The notes beneath the pieces were generated by a model. That model was not told the origin of the DNA and ran no database searches. It saw nothing but the letters and a program-made list of their open reading frames with translations. Made by a program: the position numbers and the translations under genes. DNA of 64,000 nt, taken from contig JAGOKF010000001.1 in NCBI GenBank assembly GCA_017994695.1, forward strand, positions 1 through 64,000, written 5' to 3'. This stretch comes from Myxococcota bacterium (GTDB lineage Bacteria; Myxococcota_A; UBA9042; DTJE01). This document shows, one piece after another, positions 17,701-26,487 of this stretch. How positions within the stretch are numbered: position 1 is the stretch's first letter; each line of letters opens with the position of its first letter.

Positions 17701-18181
17701 TCCCTGGGAACTGGCATGGAGGGAAGGAAGGGGAGTCCTCCACGTTCAGGGGAGGGCCCCTCGACCTCTACGGATCCTGCCTCTGCCCATGAGCCGGCTG
17801 CAAGACAGGCAGCAGGTGCTGGACCAGTACCGGTCCCAGCAGGGTCTGTACCGGATTCACGCCCGCTTCCTGATCGAGATCCTCCACGGCCACCCGGCAG
17901 GGCGGACGCTGTTGGAGTTTGCAGCAGAGTCCCTGGAGAGATTCTGCCTGAAGCAACTGGAGACACTTCGTGGCACTCCGCTTTACGGAATCGCGAGAAA
18001 CCTCTCTGCCGCGCTGCGCAGCACAGAACAGAGGCGCATCCTGGCAGACGAGGCCTTCTATGAAAAGGCATCGTTGGAACTTTCCAGGATCCAGAAGCGC
18101 CTTTCCAGTGATCTCGAATCCTTGTCAGGACCCGACTCGGCCCTGGAGGATTCTTCGGCGAGGAGCGCTCAGGTCTTCTGA
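14789..18181 (+). CDS. Bacterial tubulin-like protein (Tubulin_2/FtsZ-like)
   Basis: 1130 aa; three consecutive ATGs at 14789-14797 make the exact start uncertain. The first 200 residues have the FtsZ/tubulin nucleotide-binding pattern: VIGLGGAGGQI (27-37), VVDADKFEN (63-71) and the glycine signature CGGTGSS (188-194). The rest is much longer than FtsZ, largely helical and unfamiliar. It fits the Tubulin_2 family, whose members occur beside vWA proteins. An FtsZ-like family in such neighbourhoods was proposed to act in membrane remodelling (Makarova and Koonin, 2010). I expect GTP binding and perhaps filament formation; hydrolysis cannot be judged, as no clear T7 catalytic motif was identified. 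Confidence 0.85.
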   Translation: MMMADNSTWDTASRAGALDRDRVPTLVIGLGGAGGQIVARVKRLVRQVYGDRPQISRLVNYLVVDADKFENLDALTRRVILPRSPEEGGEFLSLAGFNPRQRYDAYLGLPGKSEDLKAWFPEEDRELLPNQRIDNGAARCRPLGRFLLYSSPIESVLSRKIAEAFEQRDTNVYVENRQLRVLLFCSSCGGTGSSCLVDVLFILHRLVQRQRHVAPVVDLFALGPEPFVKANTEVSIALEPYLRANSFAFFREIDFLLKHPDRFNEIAMDALSAGRSQGGVESLTGLPPDQRPPLDNIYVFDGSVPAGVGDFQDLSALYDYVARASFYAKFVPEVRARLDSLASNVERFKGLDKQRERRKSFAALGVAEVCTGDDFTLRYLQLRSARDGLLRGLVGDSYPDFDSATREVCSRLQADIDAACTTLIEEIRRAGDQGLELLMNHDQFRVNEKVKWDLVRKADESLRGAERDLMRSVDAALMAQDTLLHQKGSAVRSAFQAQLDALCATLCDGQGVIFLERVLTELNKRLERDIEVEVGAMNSSQEAADGILEALPQGKGDIGSLVTHLIDRKDERLLFQFLDDLIAYRKHAVAVNLHRLKAELLRRLAGDVGRDATPMEYNEGIRRYQVGVTSVRSPLDSRIEELASLRLHLTNLAGSSSPYEVFREERRVAQTSPTMHILTMENQESLDREFAALFPEWAHPNDRDRQKARAERNKEILRTIAGALDRPEIGPVDLKAMGQETWTYAIEEYVTRCFHEQKRPSIADRMRDSGEAGEFQKMLWRNSEPGVRIQYEAMVDRGDIDEIVRSVFIGSPGATLDAFAQEGGSSGNSYTFPCPDDRWVYLRARAVLPIWVFSSIEAQSVYYHTREVGNRPHIDHRFNRGLLEEWDPSNQGSVPDATEVFFSLYAVSLLLGPDWKTLIPEEDHDRRDQLVNDFRRVAWFDSMTCMRHNLPPLFLYQVLSGPPEAQGVYGIPWELAWREGRGVLHVQGRAPRPLRILPLPMSRLQDRQQVLDQYRSQQGLYRIHARFLIEILHGHPAGRTLLEFAAESLERFCLKQLETLRGTPLYGIARNLSAALRSTEQRRILADEAFYEKASLELSRIQKRLSSDLESLSGPDSALEDSSARSAQVF

Positions 18182-18202
18182 ACCTGAGGGGTGGGGAGAA
18201 AC

Positions 18203-20788
18203 GTGAGCCTGAGGCCCAGTTATATCGTTTGGATGCGACCCCGTGGAGAGGGGGAAGCGATTGCGTGGCTCCCTCCTCCCGAGGTTGTTCTGCGCCGCTG
18301 GGCGAGGCAGGCGGACCCGACGGCTCCCTGGGTGCGCTTCGTCGTGCCAACCGAGGAGACCAAGGCCCGCCTGGGAAAAGACCTCCTGGCCTTGCTCCAG
18401 GATGCCCCTGCAACTCCCCGGAGGGAGGTTGGCGTTGCATGCCTGCTGGTCTTCGACGGAATCGAGGCCGGTCCGGGCTTCCTGGAGCGGTGCACACAGC
18501 AGGCGCAACAGTGGCTGGCCGCACTTCAGGACGTGTCCGCACGGGCAGGCACCGGAGTCTTTCAGAACCTCACCGTGGACTTGTGGATGCGCCTGCCGCT
18601 CCTCTCTGGAGCCCTGCCGAATCGCGGTCTGCAGGAACAGTGGCTGAGAGAGATGCGACAGGCGCTGATGGTGATACCTGGCAGCCTGGCCTCGGTTCGG
18701 CGGATCTGGTGGACGGCCGCGTCGAACGTCGATCCGGAAGGGCACCCGGAGGGACGGAACCTTGCCAGGGTCGAGGACTACGATGCGGTGCTGGCGGAGG
18801 GGATTGTGCTCTGGCTCCAGGCAGACCTGGAGCCGGAACTCGCCGTGGGACAGGCTCCGGTTGGTCCATCGAGCACGCCCCATGCCAGCCTCGGCTGCGC
18901 GCGGCTGGTCTTCGAGTCTCGGCGCCTCCGGGAGGAACGAAGTCAGCGATTTGCCCGGGAGTTCCTCCCGGGCGTGGCGGACGCTCACTCCGGAATGCGA
19001 AGAATCCCCGCCACCGATTCCGAGCGCTTTGTCTCGGAAGATCTCCCTCTGGCGGAGGGAATGCGGGGCCTGAAGGTCGAGACCACCCTGAACCTCCTTC
19101 GTCGGCCGAGCCTGCTCAACGAAGCCTTCCCGGGCTCGGTCCAACTTCAGGACCTGAAAGGGTTGATCCGAAAAGTGCGGCCTCCCGTGGAGGCGGACCT
19201 CGAGGAGCGACCCTTCGAAACTGCAGGCAACACGGTCCCTGCCCGGGTGATGGAGCGAGCGTATCGTCTGCTGGCGGACGACCTCTTCGCGGTGGTCCGC
19301 GAGGTCCGACAGGCTCGTCACCGGCTGTTTGAACAGGCCGTTCGGGAGCTTGAAGGGGAGATCGCCCGGCGTCTCGAAGACGGGTCGGTCTCCTACCTGG
19401 CACAACTGGACCAGGCGCTGTGGGACCGGCGCGCCTGGATGGAACGGGAACGGGGACGGGTCGAAGACGTGGCCCGGGAAGCCTTCGCGGAGGAGCAGCC
19501 GGCCCCGGAAACGCCAACAGGGTGGTGGGGTCGGCTGAAAGAGCTCTTTTCCCGGCCAGAGGGGCGTTTCGGACTGGTGCCCGAGGAAGAACCGAACCCA
19601 GTGACCTATCACGACCGTCTGGTGGCTCTGTTGAAAGTCCGACCGCTACCGGAAGCATGGATCACCAGGACGTTCCTGGCGGCAATCCCGGTGGGCATGG
19701 CCCTGTCACTGGCAACCCGGTGGATTGCCCCAGAGGTCGCGAGCCTGCCGTTCCTGGGTTCGCCGCTGACGGGCATGGCGGTGGTCCTGGCGGCCTGGAC
19801 CGGCCTGTCACTGAAGCGTCTGGCGACGCTGAGACGGAAGCGGCAGCGGGCCCTGGAGGCACTGTATATCGCACTGGAACGCCACGGGCGGATCCTGATT
19901 CGCAACCATCTCATCCGCAGCCTGAAGCGCCTCTACCAGGACGTCGCCGCCACGCTGGCCCTCCCAAGAAATCCGGAGGTGTCAGCCGAGGCCCTGGCGG
20001 GGATCCGGGAATCGCTGACGGAGTGTCGTCCCTGGTCGGAGGGACTGCGCCGCGCACTGACCCTGAAGGACGATCCGGAAGCGACGGAACCCGGGTTCGT
20101 GCCCCTGGCGGAAAGGCTCCAGTCGTTGATCAACGCGGTCAAGGAATCGGCGGAACGCATCGGTGCCGACCTTCCGGGAGAAGCCTTCGTCCCGGGTCCG
20201 GTGGTCGACTCGCTGGTGAACGCCGAGGATGCGGCCTCTTTCCCGTTCCTGACGAAGGCCGCCCCCGCAGCCATCGAGCCGGCAGACCAGCCTTCCCGGG
20301 AAGAGATGCTCCGGTTGTGGATGCAATCGGGCATTGCCCGGAAGGCATGGGAAGATCTGGCCACGAACCGGAAGACTGCCGTTGATGCCCTGGCGGAAAG
20401 CACGCGGTCCTGGGCCTTCGAAACAGGTTTTCGCTACCTGGAAGATACGGACCTGGAGCGCATCGTAGCGTTTCTGGTACGGCACCGCGGGGCCACGGTG
20501 GATCGCTGGCGATCCTTCCTGGAGCGTGGAGCCTTCCCCTTCTGCCCGCTGGGGGAGAACGGGCGGCTCCTACCCCTGAGGCGGCTGCATCTGACATGGC
20601 CCGGAAGTGTTGGCGACCAGTTGGGGGTCGTCCTGCAGGCCTACCCAAAAGTGTTGCCTCCCCAGTGGGGCGGAGCGCCGTCCATCGTCGCGACTTGCCT
20701 CCAGGGGCCGGGAGGAGACGCCTCGCTGCCAGCACTGCCGCTGGATTTCCCGTCGCCGGGAAGCGAGGACAGCGGAGTGGTACTGTAG
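18203..20788 (+). CDS. Unrecognised large protein with a central transmembrane pair
   Basis: 861 aa from GTG 18203, with GGGGAG 4-5 nt upstream; an in-frame GTG at 18191 lacks a site. I do not recognise the family. Residues 1-250 are mixed alpha/beta. A helical region follows, with many Arg/Glu residues. Two hydrophobic helices lie near residues 487-540 (FLAAIPVGMALSLATRW and GMAVVLAAWTGLSL), followed by a long basic coiled-coil-like helix and a helical C-terminus. Its position directly after the tubulin-like gene suggests a membrane adaptor or regulator for the filament. It could equally be a scaffold for the kinase and phosphatase. Confidence 0.7.
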   Translation: MSLRPSYIVWMRPRGEGEAIAWLPPPEVVLRRWARQADPTAPWVRFVVPTEETKARLGKDLLALLQDAPATPRREVGVACLLVFDGIEAGPGFLERCTQQAQQWLAALQDVSARAGTGVFQNLTVDLWMRLPLLSGALPNRGLQEQWLREMRQALMVIPGSLASVRRIWWTAASNVDPEGHPEGRNLARVEDYDAVLAEGIVLWLQADLEPELAVGQAPVGPSSTPHASLGCARLVFESRRLREERSQRFAREFLPGVADAHSGMRRIPATDSERFVSEDLPLAEGMRGLKVETTLNLLRRPSLLNEAFPGSVQLQDLKGLIRKVRPPVEADLEERPFETAGNTVPARVMERAYRLLADDLFAVVREVRQARHRLFEQAVRELEGEIARRLEDGSVSYLAQLDQALWDRRAWMERERGRVEDVAREAFAEEQPAPETPTGWWGRLKELFSRPEGRFGLVPEEEPNPVTYHDRLVALLKVRPLPEAWITRTFLAAIPVGMALSLATRWIAPEVASLPFLGSPLTGMAVVLAAWTGLSLKRLATLRRKRQRALEALYIALERHGRILIRNHLIRSLKRLYQDVAATLALPRNPEVSAEALAGIRESLTECRPWSEGLRRALTLKDDPEATEPGFVPLAERLQSLINAVKESAERIGADLPGEAFVPGPVVDSLVNAEDAASFPFLTKAAPAAIEPADQPSREEMLRLWMQSGIARKAWEDLATNRKTAVDALAESTRSWAFETGFRYLEDTDLERIVAFLVRHRGATVDRWRSFLERGAFPFCPLGENGRLLPLRRLHLTWPGSVGDQLGVVLQAYPKVLPPQWGGAPSIVATCLQGPGGDASLPALPLDFPSPGSEDSGVVL

Positions 20789-20812
20789 GCAGATTGGGGG
20801 GAGCGGACGGCG

Positions 20813-22288
20813 ATGACGGATGGAAGCGAGGCGACGCGAACCGGATTCCAGCCCCCCTTGGGGACGGCCGGGTCGATCCCGAGCGCGGGTGAAGCCACAC
20901 TGGCTGAAGTCCCCGTTCCGGAAGTCCCTGGGCCCGTTCCCGGGGCAGATGCGGCCCCTTCGATCGTCCCAGGGGCCGATCCCGCCCCATCGGCAGCCGT
21001 CGGCGGGTTGCCACCGGAAACTGGCACCCCGCCCTCGGTAGAAGGCGGGGTTCCCATGCCGCCAGCAATGGTTCCTTCCCCCGAGAAATCCTCCTCTTCC
21101 CCACCCTCCGGCCCCACCGCCGTGGCGCCCGCGGCGGGGATCTTCCTGGTGTTGTTCTGCGCTCTCTGGCCGGTGCATGACGTTCTAGCGACGCGGATCG
21201 CGATCCCCGCCCTCGGAAGTCCCTGGTCGTTCCTGCTGCAGATGACTGGGCTGTTCCTGGTGATCTGGGGAGCCCTGGAACTGGTGCTTCGTCACGAGGA
21301 GGACCTGACATTCCTGGAGGGCGGCCGATTCCGCGGCTTCCTCCGCCGGGTGAACCGGACCACCGGCCAGGAGAAGCGGGGCCCGATCCTGACCGTCCTG
21401 TGCGCTATCGCCACAGTGGTGGCCATGATCCAAGGTGCCTGGAGGCTGGTGCCCCTGGGTGCGGTGCCTGCCTTCGCTCTGTTCTGGCAGGCGGCGAGAA
21501 CCCCGAAGGAGCGCTGGGCGGTTCTTCCCTTCGTTCGGAACCTGCCTGCCAGCCTCCCCAGCCTGCCTGTCCCAGGGCCCGGCGAGGAGGGGGATGTTCG
21601 GGTGGACCTGACCTGGGAGTTCCCACGGATTTCCTTGTCGGACGCTTCCGTCGTCTGCGGCGAGGGCAGGGCCAGGCTCGTGATCCGAAGCGAGGACATC
21701 ATGCGGGCGCGGGAGTCGAATCCCACCCGTGGACCCGTCGCGACACTGCTGGCCGAGGAGTCCACCCGCCACGCGATGATCCGGGAACTGGCCTGCAATG
21801 GCCCGTCGACCGAGATTCCGCGTCTGGCAGGGATTGTCGGTTCCCTGTCGGCGGCCGGGAGGTTCTTTCTGCACGAGGAACTGGCTTGCCTGCTGGGGCT
21901 CGTGCAATCCATTCCGCTGCGCTCCGACGAGGAGTCCCTGGCCCGCACGGATTACTGGCGCTATCCCGTCGAGACCCTGGCAGACCGTGCAGGGGACAGC
22001 ATCGACCGGGCCCTGCTGCTGGCCGCCCTGATGCACCATCTGTACGGCGAGCCGGCCGAACCGGCACGACGCATGACGCTGCTGTTCCTGGTGGACTGGG
22101 CAAACCGCCGGGGGGCCGTCGCCGTCGGCGGTGCCACGCTGGCACTTCCGGAAGAGAGCTTTTCCCACCCGGCCCGACCGGGTGAACGATTGTACTTCTG
22201 CGACCCCGAAGACGGGGGAAAGATCGGGGGGATCCCGACAGGAACCTCTGTGGAGTGTTTCGAGATCGTGTCGTTGTGGCCGTCCTAG
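20813..22288 (+). CDS. Membrane protein with a degenerate transglutaminase-like C-terminal domain
   Basis: 491 aa. A Pro/Ala/Gly-rich N-terminal tail of about 100 residues is followed by three hydrophobic segments (near 103-120, 140-160 and 195-225) and then a cytosolic-looking domain. In that domain RYPVETLADRAGDSIDRALLLAAL matches, over its length, the ETL...GDCxDxAxLLAALL core of bacterial transglutaminase-like peptidases, but with Ser where the catalytic Cys should be. A late YFCDPEDGG resembles the family's Asp strand, and no His is found in between. It therefore looks like an inactive relative, perhaps a binding domain. The family assignment is moderate. It belongs to the operon, with gaps of 24 and 20 bp to its neighbours. 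Confidence 0.65.
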   Translation: MTDGSEATRTGFQPPLGTAGSIPSAGEATLAEVPVPEVPGPVPGADAAPSIVPGADPAPSAAVGGLPPETGTPPSVEGGVPMPPAMVPSPEKSSSSPPSGPTAVAPAAGIFLVLFCALWPVHDVLATRIAIPALGSPWSFLLQMTGLFLVIWGALELVLRHEEDLTFLEGGRFRGFLRRVNRTTGQEKRGPILTVLCAIATVVAMIQGAWRLVPLGAVPAFALFWQAARTPKERWAVLPFVRNLPASLPSLPVPGPGEEGDVRVDLTWEFPRISLSDASVVCGEGRARLVIRSEDIMRARESNPTRGPVATLLAEESTRHAMIRELACNGPSTEIPRLAGIVGSLSAAGRFFLHEELACLLGLVQSIPLRSDEESLARTDYWRYPVETLADRAGDSIDRALLLAALMHHLYGEPAEPARRMTLLFLVDWANRRGAVAVGGATLALPEESFSHPARPGERLYFCDPEDGGKIGGIPTGTSVECFEIVSLWPS

Positions 22289-22308
22289 GACAAGTCTGGG
22301 GGATGGGA

Positions 22309-23457
22309 ATGGACCAGGGAAGCCTGTGGAACAAGGTCTACGAGCAGCGGAGTCTGGACGAGCAGCAGCGCATCGGCCAGGAGCGGACGGAGCGGGAAGG
22401 CCGGATCCTGGCCATCGACGGCTGCTACGACCACTGGCAGGAGGTCGTTCCCCACGTCCGGGCGGCGGTGAAGGATCTGGTCCAGCCTCTGAAGGATCTG
22501 AAGGATCTCCCCAGGCCCCTCGGCGACTACCACCTGGTCGCGCTGGGATGCCCGGGAGAAGAAAACGCCCCGGCTGTTCTGGACGCGCTCCTTCAGTACC
22601 TGGAAGGTGGCGGTTGCGTGCTGACCACCGATTGGTGCCTGGGAAAGGTGCTGACCCACGAGCGAGAGACAAACCGGTCCCGGGAGTGGCTTGGATCGGC
22701 CGTGGTCACCACCCCCGAGACGACGGGAAGCGCCTTCACGGTGGATTACCGGAAGACGGCGCCCGATCATCCGTTGTTGCGAGGGCTGCCTTCCCGGGGC
22801 CGCTGGATCATCACTGGCTGGTCCCACATTGTCCAGGTGATCGACCGGAACCGAGTCCGGGTTTTGCTGGAATCGGCAGAACTGGCGCGGAGTCATGGCC
22901 ACGGAACCCTGCTCTTCGAGACCCAGGTGGGCAGGGGACTGCTGGTGCACTTCATCTCCCACGCCTATGCCCAAGAGGGCGAGGAACAGGACATGACGGC
23001 CGCGATGATGCTGTTGGCGAACCTGTTCGACATCGCCACCGCCCGGGCGGCAGGATCGGCCGCGGTGACCCCTGTTGCGTCGGGCGGGCGGTGGATGCGG
23101 CTCCGAGGGCCGTCCTCTGCCCTGACGGTGACCTTGAAAGCCGATGACACGGAGGCGGATCTGCGGTTGACTCGCGACAAGGCCAGGCGTCTGCTGGCAG
23201 ATCTGGCAGACGAGGACGGCAATCCGTTCTACAAGTACATCCACCCGGACGTACCTCTGGCCGAATTCCGACATGCTCCGGGAGAGGGATGGTCGGTCCG
23301 GGTTCCCGAAGGCAGCGCCAATGGGCTGTTGCTGGACGGGGACCGGGTCGGTACGGGCTGGACCGCCCTGAGGTCGGGGCAGCGGCTGGTCCTGTTCGGC
23401 ACCAGGCGGGGCCGTGCCGTGGAGGACCTGTCCCTTGGGGTGGAGATTCCGGAATGA
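22309..23457 (+). CDS. Glutamine-amidotransferase-fold (ThuA-like) protein with a C-terminal FHA-like module
   Basis: 382 aa from ATG 22309, with GGGGG upstream; an in-frame ATG at 22303 is too close to it. The first 250 residues have a class I glutamine-amidotransferase-like Rossmann pattern: YHLVALGCPGEE, then LQYLEGGGCVLTTDW, HPLLRGL and a late GRGLLVHFISHAY. This resembles ThuA-like or transmembrane GATase1-like proteins that lack amidotransferase activity. Residues 265-382 are a module shared with three other proteins of this operon (DEDGNPFYKY, then NGLLLDG, then GRAVEDLSL). Its stop overlaps the phosphatase start as ATGA, so the two are probably translated together. Confidence 0.7.
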   Translation: MDQGSLWNKVYEQRSLDEQQRIGQERTEREGRILAIDGCYDHWQEVVPHVRAAVKDLVQPLKDLKDLPRPLGDYHLVALGCPGEENAPAVLDALLQYLEGGGCVLTTDWCLGKVLTHERETNRSREWLGSAVVTTPETTGSAFTVDYRKTAPDHPLLRGLPSRGRWIITGWSHIVQVIDRNRVRVLLESAELARSHGHGTLLFETQVGRGLLVHFISHAYAQEGEEQDMTAAMMLLANLFDIATARAAGSAAVTPVASGGRWMRLRGPSSALTVTLKADDTEADLRLTRDKARRLLADLADEDGNPFYKYIHPDVPLAEFRHAPGEGWSVRVPEGSANGLLLDGDRVGTGWTALRSGQRLVLFGTRRGRAVEDLSLGVEIPE

Positions 23458-25040
23458 GCGCGTACCGGGGCGACGACAGAAGCCTCCCGCTGCCTGAACG
23501 GATCCGGCGGATCCTTGAGGAGACGGGGAGGACCGTGGATACGGAAACGGATCTCCGGGATCGCATGGCGGCGATTCTGGGCCTGCTGCAGACTCGGTCC
23601 GAATCGCCCGGAAGCGGGGATTCCCGGCAGCGGGTGCTGCCCCTGGAGCCGGGACACCTGTATGCCGTGGTCGGCGACCTCCACGGGGACTTCGCGGCCT
23701 TCGACGACATCCTGCGGTCCTTCTTCCCCAGGGACCTGACCGAGGAGGAGGCAGCCCGCCGGCATGTCCTCCTGCTGGGGGACATCCTGGACCGGGGCCG
23801 GCGGGACCTGCAGTTGCTTCATGCCCTGCTGGCCCTGAGGGAGGTGCTGGGAGAGCGCCTGATCCTGATGCGAGGCAACCATGAACACTGGGTAGCGGAC
23901 GAGGAAGGAGCCCTCCGAACCACCGCGGAGGGGGGCCAGGAATTGCTGCTGAACTACCTCCGAGGCAAGGTACCCGACGGGAATCTGCTGGCCCTGCACC
24001 GGTTCTTCGAGGGCATGCCCCACGTCCTGCTGTTGACCCACCCGGCAGGTGGGGCCTTGCTGGTCCATGCGGGAGTGCCCCCCGAGTTCCTGGTCCGGAA
24101 ATACCTCTCGAATCTTCTCGCCTCGACCGCCAGCCCCGAAGAACTGCTCCAGGCCGCCCTGCAGGTCGAGAACATCCGGAGCGCCTTCCTGTGGGGACGG
24201 GGCCCGTTGGAAGGTGTCCCGCGCCCGGATCGTCCCTACCCGTATCGGCGCTTCTACCCCGAGGACGTGGAGTCGTTCCTGGGAGTCCTGGGGGCACGGG
24301 TGCTTCTTCGGGGACACGACACCGAGAACCGGGGATACGGTGTGCAGATGGCCGGACGGTGCATCACCGTGTCGTCCTCGGGGACGGCCCTGGCAGGCCG
24401 AAACCCCGATAGCTACTTCGATCACACGGTGCAGATGCCTCGATACCTGGTGCTGGACGGGGACCGGTTCGGTCTTGGCCAGCGGGGTTCAGGAGAGTAC
24501 GAGCACCTGGACGCCGGAATCGCGGTCCGAGAGGTCTTCGGCCGGGATGTCGTCGTCCTGGTGGACGAGGAGTCGCAGGGTCCGGGGCAGGAGTCCGAGG
24601 CCATGACCCTGGCCCGCAAGATCCACCAGGCGCTCCCGTTGGCTTCCGACGTTCCCATTCACCTCTACCAGCGCCGCCTGTACTCGGTCGATGCGGCAGA
24701 GTTCCTGGTCCTGCTGGAACCACGCATCGCACGCTTCGACCGGGAACTGGATCGGTCTTTCCATGCAAGGTACACGTTCCACCTGTCCCGGGAGGAGGGG
24801 CGATTCCGATTGCGACGCTGGCGCGGACCATGGATGCCTGACAGGGAAGAGGAGGACTGCCGCGAAGAGGACAGCCGGGACGATTTCGTCCGGAAGTGTG
24901 CCGCGTTCCTGGTCCGGATCCTGGACCTGCCGGTGGCGAAGCCCGGAGTGGGTTCCTCGACCGTGGCAGAGGGTTCGGCGGCCGATCCAGAGACGGGGAT
25001 TCCGGCAACGCCTGGCGGAATGGAGGAGGAGGGACCATGA
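23454..25040 (+). CDS. PPP-family Ser/Thr protein phosphatase
   Basis: 528 aa from ATG 23454 (ATGA overlap with the previous gene). All metallophosphoesterase motifs of the PPP family are present: GDLHG (74-78), GDILDRG (109-115), RGNHE (140-144), LLVHAG and RGHD. These bind two metals for phosphoester hydrolysis. The C-terminal third is an unfamiliar extension. It sits immediately before a Ser/Thr kinase and overlaps it as ATGA, so the two probably form an opposing pair acting on partners in this operon. Related kinase-phosphatase-vWA triads, such as TerY-P, use a PP2C-type phosphatase; here it is PPP. Confidence 0.9.
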   Translation: MSAYRGDDRSLPLPERIRRILEETGRTVDTETDLRDRMAAILGLLQTRSESPGSGDSRQRVLPLEPGHLYAVVGDLHGDFAAFDDILRSFFPRDLTEEEAARRHVLLLGDILDRGRRDLQLLHALLALREVLGERLILMRGNHEHWVADEEGALRTTAEGGQELLLNYLRGKVPDGNLLALHRFFEGMPHVLLLTHPAGGALLVHAGVPPEFLVRKYLSNLLASTASPEELLQAALQVENIRSAFLWGRGPLEGVPRPDRPYPYRRFYPEDVESFLGVLGARVLLRGHDTENRGYGVQMAGRCITVSSSGTALAGRNPDSYFDHTVQMPRYLVLDGDRFGLGQRGSGEYEHLDAGIAVREVFGRDVVVLVDEESQGPGQESEAMTLARKIHQALPLASDVPIHLYQRRLYSVDAAEFLVLLEPRIARFDRELDRSFHARYTFHLSREEGRFRLRRWRGPWMPDREEEDCREEDSRDDFVRKCAAFLVRILDLPVAKPGVGSSTVAEGSAADPETGIPATPGGMEEEGP

Positions 25041-26482
25041 GCATCGGGAGGATCCACGGCTATGATCTGGAACAGGTCCTGAAGGCCGACATGAGCCTGG
25101 TGTTTCGTGCCTCGAAAGGAGGGGAACCTCGGTTCCTGAAGGTCTATCGCCTGAGAAAAGAGGACCCCGTCAACGCCCGGCGAATGCATGAGGCGCAGGA
25201 GGCCCTGCGGGGACCCCTGAGGGACCTGGGAAACATCACCGAAGACATCCTGGAGCACGGCGTCATCCCCCTCTCGGCCGCCGCGGTCGGGGACTACGGC
25301 GCGGGAGCCGATTTGCAGTTCCAACCCGAGGCCTACTACCAGGTGAAGCCTTGGCTGAAGTGCATCAACGTGGCCGACTACCTGGGCCAGGTGCGGACCC
25401 GCCTCGGGACGCTGTTCCGGGACTGGGGGAGCGAGGCGGCCCGAACCGAAACGGTCGAGCACCTGGAGAGGATGCGGACGCTCTTCGGAATGCTGGCCGC
25501 CATCCTGAAACGCTGTCATGACCACGGCATCGTCCACCAGGACCTGAAGCCCCAGCAGGTGCTTCTGGTGGAACTCCCCGTGTCCGGGGAGGGGTTCCTG
25601 GGAAAATACCGCCTGATGTTCGCGGACTTCGATGCGGCCTTCCTAGCATCGACCGGCCCGATCCACCGGGTCACAACGCTGCGGTACGAGAGTTTCGAGC
25701 ACGTCACCGGTGGTCGACTTGGGCCCTGGTCGGACGTCTTCACGATGGGACGCATGATCGGGGAGGCTCTGGGCCTGGGCGCGCCGCTGCTCTGGACCTC
25801 GGAGGAGGAAGGCTCGGGGCTGACGGAGGTCGACCAGGCCCGGTACGTGAAGCGCGCCCGCTACTGCCTCTCGTTCCAGGACTACTATGCCCGCCAGTTC
25901 GAACCGGTCCCGGTGGACCGGGAGGGGCTCAAGCGACTGGATGGCCTCCTGGCTCGCTGTTTCCAGGAGGATCCATCCTCCCGCCCCTCCGCCGGGGAAC
26001 TGGCCCGGGAATTGATGGGCCTTCGGCTGTTCCAGACTTCCCGGGAGCCCGTTCCACCACCCTCCCCGCCACCGCCACCTCCTCCCGCAACGCCCCCGAC
26101 GACGGGCAGACTTCGGGAACCTTGGTTCCGGCTTCGAGCGGACGAGCGACAGGCATACACCGTGAAGGCGGGCCAAACCATTCTGGATCGCCGGTCCGCC
26201 AAGGCCCAGTTCCCGGACTTGGCGGACGATGACGGGAACGAGTTCTACCGGTACCTCCCCGATGCCCCCGCCCTCGAGTTCCGCCTGGTGGAGGGCGAGG
26301 GTTGGGAGGTTCGGGTACCCCCGACCATGCCCAACGGGTTCCACCTGCGGCGCGGAGGGGCGCCAGAGATGCCGTTGACGGAGGCCTGGGTCCCCCTGGA
26401 GGTCGGGGACGAACTGGCCCTCTACTCGAGGAAACAGGGGCGGGTGGTGCCGCACCTGTCGCTGAAGGTGTCGGTTTCCTGA
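25037..26482 (+). CDS. Ser/Thr protein kinase with a C-terminal FHA-like module
   Basis: 481 aa from ATG 25037, preceded by GGAGGAGGAGGGACC. The kinase domain (about 1-340) has the ATP Lys in FLKVYR (K35), the catalytic loop HQDLKPQQ (167-174, D169 and K171) and DFD at 197-199 in place of DFG. HRD is HQD, so it is a non-RD kinase, and the loop Asn is Gln174. These changes suggest low or unusual activity, not clear inactivity. A Pro-rich linker leads to the shared FHA-like module (about 362-481: DDDGNEFYRY, NGFHLRRG, GRVVPHLSL). The partner phosphatase precedes it. Confidence 0.85.
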   Translation: MSIGRIHGYDLEQVLKADMSLVFRASKGGEPRFLKVYRLRKEDPVNARRMHEAQEALRGPLRDLGNITEDILEHGVIPLSAAAVGDYGAGADLQFQPEAYYQVKPWLKCINVADYLGQVRTRLGTLFRDWGSEAARTETVEHLERMRTLFGMLAAILKRCHDHGIVHQDLKPQQVLLVELPVSGEGFLGKYRLMFADFDAAFLASTGPIHRVTTLRYESFEHVTGGRLGPWSDVFTMGRMIGEALGLGAPLLWTSEEEGSGLTEVDQARYVKRARYCLSFQDYYARQFEPVPVDREGLKRLDGLLARCFQEDPSSRPSAGELARELMGLRLFQTSREPVPPPSPPPPPPPATPPTTGRLREPWFRLRADERQAYTVKAGQTILDRRSAKAQFPDLADDDGNEFYRYLPDAPALEFRLVEGEGWEVRVPPTMPNGFHLRRGGAPEMPLTEAWVPLEVGDELALYSRKQGRVVPHLSLKVSVS

Positions 26483-26487
26483 AAGCC

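Noticed and set aside
22471-22505. Short tandem GAAGGATCT repeats, possible regulatory DNA repeat
   Set aside because: They lie inside the GATase-like gene and encode a KDLKDL stretch in frame; only two to three copies.
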